A program made the translations under genes and the position numbers. Positions 41,941 to 49,484 of a stretch of 64,000 bases of DNA are shown here, piece by piece. The number at the start of each line of letters is the position of its first letter. Within the stretch, counting starts at the first letter, position 1. The notes beneath the pieces are model-generated. The model was not told the DNA's origin. It was given only the letters and a program-made list of their open reading frames with translations, and ran no database searches. This DNA comes from JANNPJ01 sp965200525 (lineage in GTDB: Bacteria > Actinomycetota > Actinomycetes > Actinomycetales > Kineosporiaceae), in the NCBI GenBank assembly GCA_965200525.1, contig OZ241368.1:5394001-5458000 (forward strand), given 5' to 3'.

Positions 41941-43395
41941 CCCGCCGCCCGGGTGCGACGACCCGCCGACCAGGTAGAGCCCGTCGACCGCGCTGCGGTT
42001 GGCCGGGCGCAGGAAGGCCGCGCGGGCCCCGTTGCTGCTGGTCCCGTAGATCGAGCCGCCCACACTGCGGGTGTCCCGTTCCAGGTCGGCCGGGGTGCGG
42101 ACCTGACGCCAGAGCAACCGGTCGCGGACGTCGAGCCCTCGCTCGGCCATCCGGGTCAGGATCTGGTCGGCGTACTGCTCGGCCAGCCCGGGAGCATCCC
42201 AGTCCACTCCCCGGCGGGGGTCGCCGGGATCGTGGCGAGGGGCGTTGACCAGCACGAACCAGGCCTCGTGGTCGTCGTCGGGACGCAGGGCCGGGTCGTC
42301 CGGGGCCGAGATGTAGATCGTCGGATCGGGCACCGGGGCCGGCTTGGCCGCGCACCGACCGGTGCCGAAGACGTGATCGAACTCGGCGTCGTAGTCGGCC
42401 GGGAACAGGACGGTGTGGTGCCGCAGGCCCGGGGTGCGCCCCCGCAGGGCGAGCAGCAGCACGAACCCGGACAGCGACGGCGTGGCCTTGCGCAAACCCT
42501 TGCGGCCGGCCGCCCCCTCGGGGCCGGGCATCAGATCGCGGTACAGGTGCTGAGCATCGGCGTTGGCCACGACCAGGTCGGCGGCCAGATGCTCGCCGCC
42601 GGCCAGCCGGACCCCGCCGACCCGGCCGCGGGAGACCAGCACCTGTTCCACGGTCGCGCCGGTCCGAATCTTGACCCCGCAGCTCACAGCCCGGTCGGCC
42701 ACCGCGTCGGCCAGCCGGCGCAGGCCACCGGGCACGTACCAGGAGCCGAAGGTCTGCTCCACGAACGGCACCGTGGCCAGCGCGGCCGGGGCGGCCCGGG
42801 GGTCCGAGCCGGTGTAGGTCGCGTACCGGTCGAGCCAGGTGCGCTGATGCGGGTGACGCAGGTAGCGGCGGCCCAGCTGGCGCAGGCTCAACCAGGGCGC
42901 GACGGTCCGGACGTCGCCCAGGTTGCGGCTCAGCCCGATCAGGGTGCGGCCGCCGGCCAGCGGAGACTCCAGGAACGGGCCCCGGGTGACGTCCCAGATC
43001 CGGCCGGCGTGGGCCATGAACGTCGTCCAGTCGGCACCGGCTCCTTCGCCCAGAGCCTCGTCCCAGGCCCGGGCGACCAGGTGCGGCGCGGCGTTCGGCA
43101 GGTCGAGCTCGACGCCGTCGGCGAACCGGTAGTGGCAGACCGGGTCGACCGGCTGCAGCTCCAGCACCTGCTCCAGCGGGGCGCCGGTCTTCAGGAACAG
43201 GTCGCGGTACACGGCCGGCAGGGTGAGCAGGCTCGGGCCGGTGTCGAAACTGAAGCCGTCGCGCTGGAAGAGGCCGACCTTGCCGCCGACGGTCTGGGCC
43301 TGCTCGCAGACCGTGACGTCGTGGCCGAGGGCGCCGAGCCGGGCGGCCACCGCCAGACCGCCCATCCCGGCGCCGATCACCACGGTGCGGGCCAT
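41830..43395 (-). CDS. CrtD/CrtI-family carotenoid desaturase
   Basis: 521 residues. FAD motif VVIGAGMGGLAVAARLGALG at residue 4, FSFDTGPSLLTLPAVYRDLF, and C-terminal GGSSHPGGGLPLVGLSAAIV. Clearly a second paralogue of the CrtI family and different from crtI at 35863. In the company of cruF and crtA it most likely desaturates C-3',4' of a hydroxylated acyclic end (CrtD role); a terminal oxidase (CrtP-like) is the main alternative. Last gene of its operon. Confidence 0.75.
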   Translation of the reverse strand: MARTVVIGAGMGGLAVAARLGALGHDVTVCEQAQTVGGKVGLFQRDGFSFDTGPSLLTLPAVYRDLFLKTGAPLEQVLELQPVDPVCHYRFADGVELDLPNAAPHLVARAWDEALGEGAGADWTTFMAHAGRIWDVTRGPFLESPLAGGRTLIGLSRNLGDVRTVAPWLSLRQLGRRYLRHPHQRTWLDRYATYTGSDPRAAPAALATVPFVEQTFGSWYVPGGLRRLADAVADRAVSCGVKIRTGATVEQVLVSRGRVGGVRLAGGEHLAADLVVANADAQHLYRDLMPGPEGAAGRKGLRKATPSLSGFVLLLALRGRTPGLRHHTVLFPADYDAEFDHVFGTGRCAAKPAPVPDPTIYISAPDDPALRPDDDHEAWFVLVNAPRHDPGDPRRGVDWDAPGLAEQYADQILTRMAERGLDVRDRLLWRQVRTPADLERDTRSVGGSIYGTSSNGARAAFLRPANRSAVDGLYLVGGSSHPGGGLPLVGLSAAIVAGLIGPAEAGSATGHATGTEPAAPA

Positions 43396-43405
43396 GACCG
43401 GCGCC

Positions 43406-44536
43406 CTACCGGCCGGCGGAGACGGTCAGGGACCGGCCCCGCCAGAGGAGCCGGCCGCGCTGCCGGGCGGTCAGCGAGCGAGCGGTCAGCCAGCCGAACA
43501 GCGCGATCGAGGCCGGATGGGCCAGCGAGTCGGGCAGCGAGCGGCCCGCCGTCCGTTCGGCCACCACGTACCGGCCCAGGACGGCGGCCAGGTAGCCGGT
43601 GAGCCCGGTCAGCGAGCCGCCCAGGGCCGCGACCGGGGGGACCAGGTAGACCAGGCCCAGCCCGGACACCACGCCGGCGGCGCCGGTGCGCGAGCCGAAG
43701 GCCGACCACAGCGACTTGGTGTACCCGTCGCGCAGTTGCGGCCAGTTCTCGTACATCCGGCAGGTGGCCAGGGTGGTGCCGTCGACCACGGTGCCGCGAC
43801 CGCCGCCGGCCTTGACCGCCCGCAACAGGGCGACGTCCTCGATCACCGCCGCCCGGACGGTGGTGGCGGCATGACCACCGCTGCGGCGGTAGGCCTCCGT
43901 GTCGACCACCAGGAACTGGCCGTTGGCCGCGCTCAGGCTGGGCCGGGCGGAGCGTTCGGCCGCCCGCAACGGCAGCGTCGTCAGCCACGACCACTGCAGC
44001 AGGGGCTGGATCAGCCGTTCGGTCGCGGTCAGGGCGATCTGCCGGGGATAGGGCGAAACCAGTTGCAGGCCGCTGGAACGCAGCAGGCCCACGGCAGCGG
44101 CCAGGGCGTGCGGGGCCAGCCGGACGTCGGCGTCGACGAAGACCAGGACCGAGCCGGTGGCGGCGTCGGCCAGCTCCTGGCAGGCGTGCGGCTTGCCCAG
44201 CCAGCCTTCCGGCAGTGGCGCGGCGGTCAGCACGGTGACCCGGTGGTCGCCGCCGGCGGCGCCCCGGACCACCTCGGCCGTCCCGTCGGCGGAACCGTCG
44301 TCCATCACGATGATCTCCAGGTTCGGCACCCGGATCTGCTCCAGCAACGACTCGACGCAGGCCGGCGCCCGGACCGCCTCGTCGCGGACCGGGAGCAGCA
44401 CGCTGACCCGCTCGGCGATCTCGGGCGGATCATTCTCCGGCACCCGGAGCCGGCGCAGGTTCACCAGGGTGTGGGCGGTCAGAGCGAGCGAGCCGAGACT
44501 GCCGGCCCGGACCAGTCCCCGCCACAACCTGCTCAT
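43406..44536 (-). CDS. Family 2 glycosyltransferase, probable carotenoid glycosyltransferase
   Basis: 376 residues from ATG 44536, which overlaps the cruF stop (ATGA); the open frame continues upstream as a shadow. GT2 motifs VSVLLPVRDEA, EIIVMDDGSADGTAEVV, VFVDADVRLAP and an ED-type motif in AVIEDVALL. Three C-terminal helices anchor it. Coupled to cruF, it resembles CruG/CruC enzymes that glycosylate the hydroxyl made by CruF; which position is modified is not decided. Confidence 0.75.
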   Translation of the reverse strand: MSRLWRGLVRAGSLGSLALTAHTLVNLRRLRVPENDPPEIAERVSVLLPVRDEAVRAPACVESLLEQIRVPNLEIIVMDDGSADGTAEVVRGAAGGDHRVTVLTAAPLPEGWLGKPHACQELADAATGSVLVFVDADVRLAPHALAAAVGLLRSSGLQLVSPYPRQIALTATERLIQPLLQWSWLTTLPLRAAERSARPSLSAANGQFLVVDTEAYRRSGGHAATTVRAAVIEDVALLRAVKAGGGRGTVVDGTTLATCRMYENWPQLRDGYTKSLWSAFGSRTGAAGVVSGLGLVYLVPPVAALGGSLTGLTGYLAAVLGRYVVAERTAGRSLPDSLAHPASIALFGWLTARSLTARQRGRLLWRGRSLTVSAGR

Positions 44537-45477
44537 GCCGTGCCTCGATCCATGGTCGGTTCCGATTCGCCGGTCGGTGGGTTCCCGCCGGCGGGTTGTC
44601 GGGCCCGGAGAAGTTGTCGGACCCGGAGAACCAGCAGGTAGGGCAGCGTGACCACGGCCATCGTCAGGCCGCCGTAGACCGCGACCCAGGGCCGGTCGAA
44701 GAAGACCAGGTTGCCCACCGCCGACCCCAGCCAGGTCCAGGCCAGCACGGCGGCCGGGACGGACTCTCCGATCGGGGAGCCGGCCGGCAGGACCCGGTCC
44801 AGTGCCGCGATCATCACCACCGAGACCAGCAGCCAGCCGGCGTAGTTGGTCAGCGGGACCCCCGGCACGCCGGGCAGCCCCGGAGCCGGACTGCTCCAGG
44901 ACCAGTTGCCCTGGGCGACCATCTGCGGATCGAGGAAGAGGTCCCAGGCGGCCAGACCGAGGCCGCCGGTGAGCGCGGTGACGACGGTCCGGCCGATGCC
45001 ACCCGCCCGCCCGGGCCGATCCCACCCGCCCGGCCGATGCCACCGGGCCAGTTGCCGGCCGAGCAACAGGCACGGATAGGCCAGCATCGTCCAGGCCAGC
45101 GGAACCACCAGGGGCACGGCGGCAAGCCGGGGTCCGAGGCCGTTCGAGTAGCTGTAGTGGCCGAACGGGAAACCGGTGTGCACTCCCACGGTCTCGGCGG
45201 CCAGCCCGAGCCCGCCGGCCACGAGCAGCAGGACGGCGCCCGGGCCCGGCCCCCAGGCCGCCCCCGCGTGCAGCACGGCGGCGGCGGCCAGCAGCAGCAC
45301 GCTCAGGATGGTCGCCGTTCGCAGGGCCGGGCCGGTCAGCAGGGGATACGCGATCTGGGCCAGGACTCCGGCGCCGGCCAGCCCCGCACTCAGCCGGCCG
45401 GGCCGGGCACGTTCGAGGACACCCTCACCGGCTCGTCGTGACCGGTGAATGGCCAGCACGGACGCGTGGTCGCTCAC
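44533..45477 (-). CDS. cruF: CruF-like carotenoid 1,2-hydratase (DUF422)
   Basis: 314 residues from GTG 45477, chosen for GAGG five bases upstream; the frame stays open to 46413 only as a shadow of crtA. Seven or so helices; the family-specific stretches TVGVHTGFPFGHYSYSNGLG, AWDLFLDPQMVAQGNWSW and VPLTNYAGWLLVS match carotenoid biosynthesis proteins of the CruF type. Adds water across the 1',2' double bond of an acyclic end. Lies 44 bp after crtA. Confidence 0.85.
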   Translation of the reverse strand: MSDHASVLAIHRSRRAGEGVLERARPGRLSAGLAGAGVLAQIAYPLLTGPALRTATILSVLLLAAAAVLHAGAAWGPGPGAVLLLVAGGLGLAAETVGVHTGFPFGHYSYSNGLGPRLAAVPLVVPLAWTMLAYPCLLLGRQLARWHRPGGWDRPGRAGGIGRTVVTALTGGLGLAAWDLFLDPQMVAQGNWSWSSPAPGLPGVPGVPLTNYAGWLLVSVVMIAALDRVLPAGSPIGESVPAAVLAWTWLGSAVGNLVFFDRPWVAVYGGLTMAVVTLPYLLVLRVRQLLRARQPAGGNPPTGESEPTMDRGTA

Positions 45478-45521
45478 ACTTTCCTCACCGTAGGCACCGG
45501 TCGTCAGTCTAGACACCCGGT

Positions 45522-46250
45522 TCAGCCCGGGAAGGGGGAGCGGCCGTCGAAGGTGCCCGACACCGAGCGAACGGTGAACCGGGCGAACAACTCCTCGGCG
45601 TACCAGCGTTCGGGCCCGGTGCGCCTGATCACTTCGCGGTGAGCCGGTCGCCGGTGCGCGAAGTCGTTCAGCGCGGCGGGCGAGTCCCACAGGCTGAACG
45701 TGCCTTGCAGGCCGATCGGGGACTCGCCGATCCCGATCGCCAACCGGAGCCCCTCGACCAGGGCGAGATCGGCCGAGACCGGCGGAACCGCCCGCCAGAA
45801 CGAGAGGGCCCGGGACGGTCGGAGTCGGGCGCGGGTGATCGAGGCCACCGGCCCGGTGCCCGGCGGGCCGGTGGGCGCCCCGAACGGCTCCTGGCCGGCC
45901 CATCGGCCGCGACTGGCCAGCGGGGTCATCAGGACGTCGAGGCGTTCCTCGCAGAGGGAGTTCCAGCGTCGCTGGACGATGCCGGCGGCAAAGTTCTGGA
46001 CGTCGTCCTCGTCGTCCCACACCGTCAGCAGGGCCCAGTGCAGCGGATCGGCATCCCGGAGGGTGAAGGTCCGGCCGTTGCCGGTGCCCAGCAGTTTCGC
46101 GAAACGCAGTCCGGGGGTGCGGCGCAGGTGCAACCGGTCCACGCCCATCCGGGCGATCGCGGCCGGGACCAGCCGAGGCCGGACCCGCCAGACGGTGAGG
46201 CCGACGGTCACCGGCACCGCCGCTCGCTCCTCGTCCGACCGGGTCGCCAT
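45522..46250 (-). CDS. crtA: Spheroidene monooxygenase-like ketolase
   Basis: 242 residues from ATG 46250; longer frames start in Pro/Gly-rich noise. VGLTVWRVRPRLVPAAIARM, FAKLLGTGNGRTF, WALLTVWDDEDDVQNF and ESPIGLQGTFSLWDS follow the CrtA family, heme monooxygenases that put a keto group at C-2 of acyclic carotenoids such as spheroidene. First gene of the second carotenoid operon, 107 bp from divergent menC. CrtA is best known from purple bacteria. Confidence 0.85.
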   Translation of the reverse strand: MATRSDEERAAVPVTVGLTVWRVRPRLVPAAIARMGVDRLHLRRTPGLRFAKLLGTGNGRTFTLRDADPLHWALLTVWDDEDDVQNFAAGIVQRRWNSLCEERLDVLMTPLASRGRWAGQEPFGAPTGPPGTGPVASITRARLRPSRALSFWRAVPPVSADLALVEGLRLAIGIGESPIGLQGTFSLWDSPAALNDFAHRRPAHREVIRRTGPERWYAEELFARFTVRSVSGTFDGRSPFPG

Positions 46251-46357
46251 CCCGGCAGCGTACGGCGAGAGACCGCGCCGCCCGCCGGCACCCGGCCCGG
46301 CACCCGGCCCGAGGTGGGGCCGGTGCCGCGGGGACGTCGTGGCTAGAGTCACGAGTC

Positions 46358-47365
46358 GTGAGCACTGCCCCACCTCTCGACTCCCGGGCCGGCCTCGACC
46401 TGGACGCCGCCATTCCCTATGCGATACCGCTGATAGAGCGGTTCCGGGGGATCGATGTGCGGGAGGGCATGCTGCTGCCGGGGCCGGTGGGCTGGGGCGA
46501 GTTCTGCCCGTTCGAGGAGTACGACGACCGCACCGCCGGGATGTGGCTGGCCACTGCGGTCGAGGCGGCCACCGTGGGCTGGCCCGAGCCGAGGCGCGAC
46601 CGGATCCCGGTCAACTGCACGGTGCCGGCCGTGTCGGCCGAGCGGGCTCACGAGATCGTCTCGGCGTCCGGCTGCTCGACGGCCAAGGTGAAGGTGGCTG
46701 AGCACCCCCGGTCGGCGGCCGAGGACGAGGCCCGGGTCGAGGCGGTGCGGGCGGCACTCGGACCGGCCGGCGCGATCCGGGTCGACGCCAATGCGCGCTG
46801 GGACGTCGACACCGCGGTGTCGAGGTTGCGGTTGCTCGACCGGGCCGCCGGCGGCCTGCAGTACGCCGAGCAGCCGTGCCGGACGATCGAGGAGCTGGCC
46901 GCCGTCCGCCGCCGGGTCGAGGTGCGGATCGCCGCCGACGAGTCGATCCGGCAGGCCGACGACCCGTTGCGGGTCGCCCTGACCGAGGCCGCGGACATCG
47001 CCGTGATCAAGTGCACGCCGCTGGGTGGGGTACGCCGGGCTCTGGCCGTGGCCCAGGCCTGCGGTCTGCCCTGCGTGGTGTCGTCGGCGCTCGAGACCAG
47101 TATCGGACTGGCGGCTCAGCTGGCCCTGGCCGCGGCCCTGCCCCGGCTCGACCTCGCCTGCGGCCTGGGCACGATGGCGCTGCTCAGCGCCGACGTGGTG
47201 GCCGCCGACCGGTCGCTGCGGCCGGTCGACGGATTCATCCGGCTGCCGACCCGGCCCCTGCAGCCGGACCCGGCGGCGACCCTCGGTGTGGGTGCCATGA
47301 GCCGCGAGCGGGTTCAGTGGTGGCGGGCCCGCCTGGCCCGGGCCGCGGCGACCCTGCCGGCATGA
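46358..47365 (+). CDS. menC: o-Succinylbenzoate synthase
   Basis: 335-residue enolase-superfamily enzyme. Catalytic Lys in TAKVKVAEH, metal ligands in RVDANARW, YAEQPC and IAADESIR, second Lys in IKCTPLGG. Dehydrates SHCHC to o-succinylbenzoate in menaquinone synthesis. No other men gene is in the window. Its stop overlaps the start of the pentapeptide protein (ATGA). Confidence 0.9.
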   Translation: MSTAPPLDSRAGLDLDAAIPYAIPLIERFRGIDVREGMLLPGPVGWGEFCPFEEYDDRTAGMWLATAVEAATVGWPEPRRDRIPVNCTVPAVSAERAHEIVSASGCSTAKVKVAEHPRSAAEDEARVEAVRAALGPAGAIRVDANARWDVDTAVSRLRLLDRAAGGLQYAEQPCRTIEELAAVRRRVEVRIAADESIRQADDPLRVALTEAADIAVIKCTPLGGVRRALAVAQACGLPCVVSSALETSIGLAAQLALAAALPRLDLACGLGTMALLSADVVAADRSLRPVDGFIRLPTRPLQPDPAATLGVGAMSRERVQWWRARLARAAATLPA

Positions 47366-47997
47366 ACCGGCCAGTTCGAGAAGATGGGCCGATGCCCACC
47401 TGGACCACCGACGGCGACTACGAACGGGTCGAGCAGAGCGGCCTGGAGCTGACCGATGTGTCGGCCCCGGGAGCCCGGTTCCTCGATTGCCGGTTGACCT
47501 CATCGGTGATCAGCGGCGGAGATCTGGAGGGCAGCACCTGGCGTGGTGGCGGCCTCGCCGGGGTGCGCCTGATGGGAACTCAGCTGGCCCGGTCGACCTG
47601 GTACGGCGTCGAGCTGGAGAACTGTGCCCTCTCCGGGGTGGAGTTGTTCGGCTCGAGCTGGCGCAAGCTGACCCTGCGAGGTTGCCTGCTGCAGGGCCTG
47701 AACCTGCGCCAGACCCGGCTTGAGGACGTGGTGTTCGAGGACTGCGTGCTGAGAGACGTCGACCTGGGCGGCGCCGCGCTGCTGCGGGTGCGCTTTCCGG
47801 GATGCCGGATCGAGCAGATCGACCTCACCGGCCTGACCGCCCGACGGGTGGATCTGCGGGGGGCCCGGATCACCGTGGCCCGGGGGGTCGACCGGCTGCG
47901 GGGGATGGTGGTCGACCACGGCCAGCTGATGGACCTGGCGCCGGCGCTGGCGGCCCAGCTCGGCCTCGAGGTTCGAGCTTCGGACGACGACTTCTGA
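47362..47997 (+). CDS. Pentapeptide-repeat protein
   Basis: 211 residues from ATG 47362 overlapping menC; ATG 47392 also possible. From residue 35 runs a right-handed beta-helix pattern of A(D/N)LxF-like fives: CRLTSSVISGGDLEGSTWRG, LENCALSGVELFGSSWRKLT, EDCVLRDVDLGGAALLRVRF. Some members (MfpA, Qnr) mimic DNA and shield gyrase; nothing here proves that. No signal peptide. Confidence 0.8.
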   Translation: MNRPVREDGPMPTWTTDGDYERVEQSGLELTDVSAPGARFLDCRLTSSVISGGDLEGSTWRGGGLAGVRLMGTQLARSTWYGVELENCALSGVELFGSSWRKLTLRGCLLQGLNLRQTRLEDVVFEDCVLRDVDLGGAALLRVRFPGCRIEQIDLTGLTARRVDLRGARITVARGVDRLRGMVVDHGQLMDLAPALAAQLGLEVRASDDDF

Positions 47998-48023
47998 CCT
48001 CAGGACGAACACCTCCAAGACGG

Positions 48024-48039
48024 TCGAACAAGTGTCCTA
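48024..48039. promoter_or_regulatory. Degenerate SOS-box-like site
   Basis: TCGAAC-AAGT-GTCCTA has one perfect LexA half and a poor second half, 225 bp before the perfect site, just after the pentapeptide gene. Probably weak or chance. Confidence 0.2.
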
Positions 48040-48225
48040 TCTTACCCTGTTTCAGGTTGCCCTGCCGGAGTTGTCCACAGGCGCTTGAGCAGCGGCGTTG
48101 CCGGAATCTTGGCTGCGATTCAGTCAATGACGCTGCGATGCTTGCCGTTTCGCCGGATCAGGCGCCGGCGACCGACGGCGATCGAATGTCGCTCTCGGTA
48201 ATTCCAACTTGACTTGGTGTCATGG

Positions 48226-48284
48226 TTGACGACGGCCGGGGGAGGCGGTGTACATTCGTGGTGTTCGAACATCTGTTCGAACAC
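48226..48284 (+). promoter_or_regulatory. SOS promoter: -35/-10 and perfect LexA box
   Basis: TTGACG (48226-48231) with TACATT (48251-48256, 19-bp spacer) or TGTACA (48249, 17-bp) looks like a housekeeping promoter. Directly after it lies TCGAAC-ATCT-GTTCGA (48265-48280), the exact actinobacterial LexA consensus TCGAAC-N4-GTTCGA. The arms extend to 10 bp (GTGTTCGAAC and GTTCGAACAC, 48261-48284). LexA bound here would cover the start site. Confidence 0.85.
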
Positions 48285-48518
48285 TCGCCAGGTGCCTCGC
48301 GAGCCACCATCGGCGAGGGGTCGGTGGCGAGGCGAACTCGACCCCGTCTCGTCATCGACCATCGTCGCATTGATCGGCGTCGCGAGCACCGGGGGATGTT
48401 CCGTCGATGAGGACTGTTCCGCCCGTCTTCCCCCGGGCCGCAGTCGCACGTGTTCAGGGTCCTGTCGTCGTACGCGTCAGATCAGTCGTCGTGATCGGGG
48501 AAGAAGGTGTCGGTACGA
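48285..48518 (+). other. About 235-nt leader of the SOS unit with hairpin
   Basis: No convincing ORF. GCCTC (48294-48298) plus GCCACC (48303-48308) can pair with GGTGGC (48323-48328) plus GAGGC (48329-48333), giving an 11-bp stem with a 4-base bulge. The rest is unstructured to the eye. Confidence 0.4.
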
Positions 48519-48869
48519 ATGGCTCGTCGGGTGGGTGAACCGGTTGATGTACGGGTGATCGGCGAGGAGGACGTCGCGCCGATGTCCTTCCTCTGGCGAG
48601 GTCGGCTCTATGTGGTTCGCGAGGTGCTCGGGCACTGGCGCGATCGGCGCGAGTGGTGGACCAGTGCCGCCGCCCGGGCCCTGCACGGTGACGAAGGGGA
48701 TCAGACCGAGAGTGCCCGGGTGGGGCCGGGAGATGAGCGCGAGGTCTGGCGGGTCGAGGCCAGTGCGGGCCGCACCTTCAGTACCGGGGTGTACGACCTG
48801 TCCCGCGAACCGGTCTCGGGTCCGCCGGTCGCGACCGAGGTGTGGCGATTGCTTCAAGTCGCGGACTGA
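48519..48869 (+). CDS. DUF6504 family protein, first gene of SOS unit
   Basis: 116 residues from ATG 48519 (GTG 48507 possible). VDVRVIGEEDVAPMSFLWRG, YVVREVLGHWRDRREWW, and WRVEASAGRTFSTGVYDLS form a small beta-rich fold seen next to dinB in many actinobacteria (DUF6504). Function unknown. Its position directly after a LexA box and before dinB suggests a role in translesion synthesis. Confidence 0.7.
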   Translation: MARRVGEPVDVRVIGEEDVAPMSFLWRGRLYVVREVLGHWRDRREWWTSAAARALHGDEGDQTESARVGPGDEREVWRVEASAGRTFSTGVYDLSREPVSGPPVATEVWRLLQVAD

Positions 48870-48939
48870 ACGAGCGGTGTGACGGCGATGTCTCCCGACG
48901 ACGCCCCAGATCCTCCGCAGGAACCTCACAGCGAACCCA

Positions 48940-48963
48940 TGGAGGGTTCGGAGCAACCCTCCA
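48940..48963 (+). other. 9-bp perfect hairpin between DUF6504 and HEPN genes
   Basis: TGGAGGGTT (48940-48948), loop CGGAGC, AACCCTCCA (48955-48963), in the 180-bp gap. No T-run. May be a terminator or a processing/stability element that splits expression. Just after it CAGCGTGAC is repeated in tandem (from about 48975). Confidence 0.5.
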
Positions 48964-49049
48964 TCAGCCCGCGACAGCGTGACCAGCGTGACCGGTCCAC
49001 CGGCTCACATCCTGAACATCCTGAACGTCTCGACCCTGAGGAGGTCGAC

Positions 49050-49484
49050 ATGTCGGCTACCACTCTCGCCCGGCCGCCCGTCTCCGTCGCCGCCCGCATG
49101 CTGCTGGAGCGGTCCCGGGCCGGTCTGCTGCAGTCCTGCGACGCCCGTAGCCCGGGGGAGCGGTACGTCACCGCCCACCTGGCGGCACTGCGGGCGGCGG
49201 CCGCCGTACTCGCCGTCCGCAGCCGGCCCGGTGGGCGAGGCGGTCCCCGCAGCGTGTGGGAAGTGATGCCCCGAGTCGCCCCCGAACTCGGGGAGTGGGC
49301 CTCCTACTTCGCCTCGACGGCATCCAAGCGGGCCGCCGTCGAGGCCGGCCGCACCGATGTGGTCAGTCCTCGCGAGGCCGACGACCTGCTGCGGGACGCC
49401 GAGGCGTTCCATCACCTGGTCGAGTCGTCGTTGGGGCTGCCCTACCAGCAGGTGCTGCCGCTGTCGCTTCCGAGTTGCGACTGA
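49050..49484 (+). CDS. SAV_6107-type HEPN domain protein
   Basis: 144 residues from ATG 49050, where GAGGAGG stands five bases upstream; the frame is open from 48879 but the extension is charged low-complexity. All-helical: VSVAARMLLERSRAGLLQSC, GERYVTAHLAALRAAAAVLA, LLRDAEAFHHLVESSLGL. R115-D116-x4-H121 fits the HEPN Rx4-6H motif, the catalytic signature of HEPN RNases. Such genes are often near dinB in actinobacteria. Its 3' end may overlap the dinB start by 10 bp. Confidence 0.7.
   Translation: MSATTLARPPVSVAARMLLERSRAGLLQSCDARSPGERYVTAHLAALRAAAAVLAVRSRPGGRGGPRSVWEVMPRVAPELGEWASYFASTASKRAAVEAGRTDVVSPREADDLLRDAEAFHHLVESSLGLPYQQVLPLSLPSCD

Noticed and set aside
43406..45073. 555-codon version of the GT2 glycosyltransferase
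   Set aside because: The first 179 codons are antisense-like filler over cruF; the ATG at 44536 overlaps the cruF stop and starts the GT2 fold.
44533..46413. 626-codon version of cruF
   Set aside because: The first half covers crtA in another frame; GTG 45477 has a ribosome site and starts the membrane protein.
48158..48558. Several short ORFs around the SOS box
   Set aside because: They cover the promoter and operator, lack ribosome sites and have no recognisable domain.
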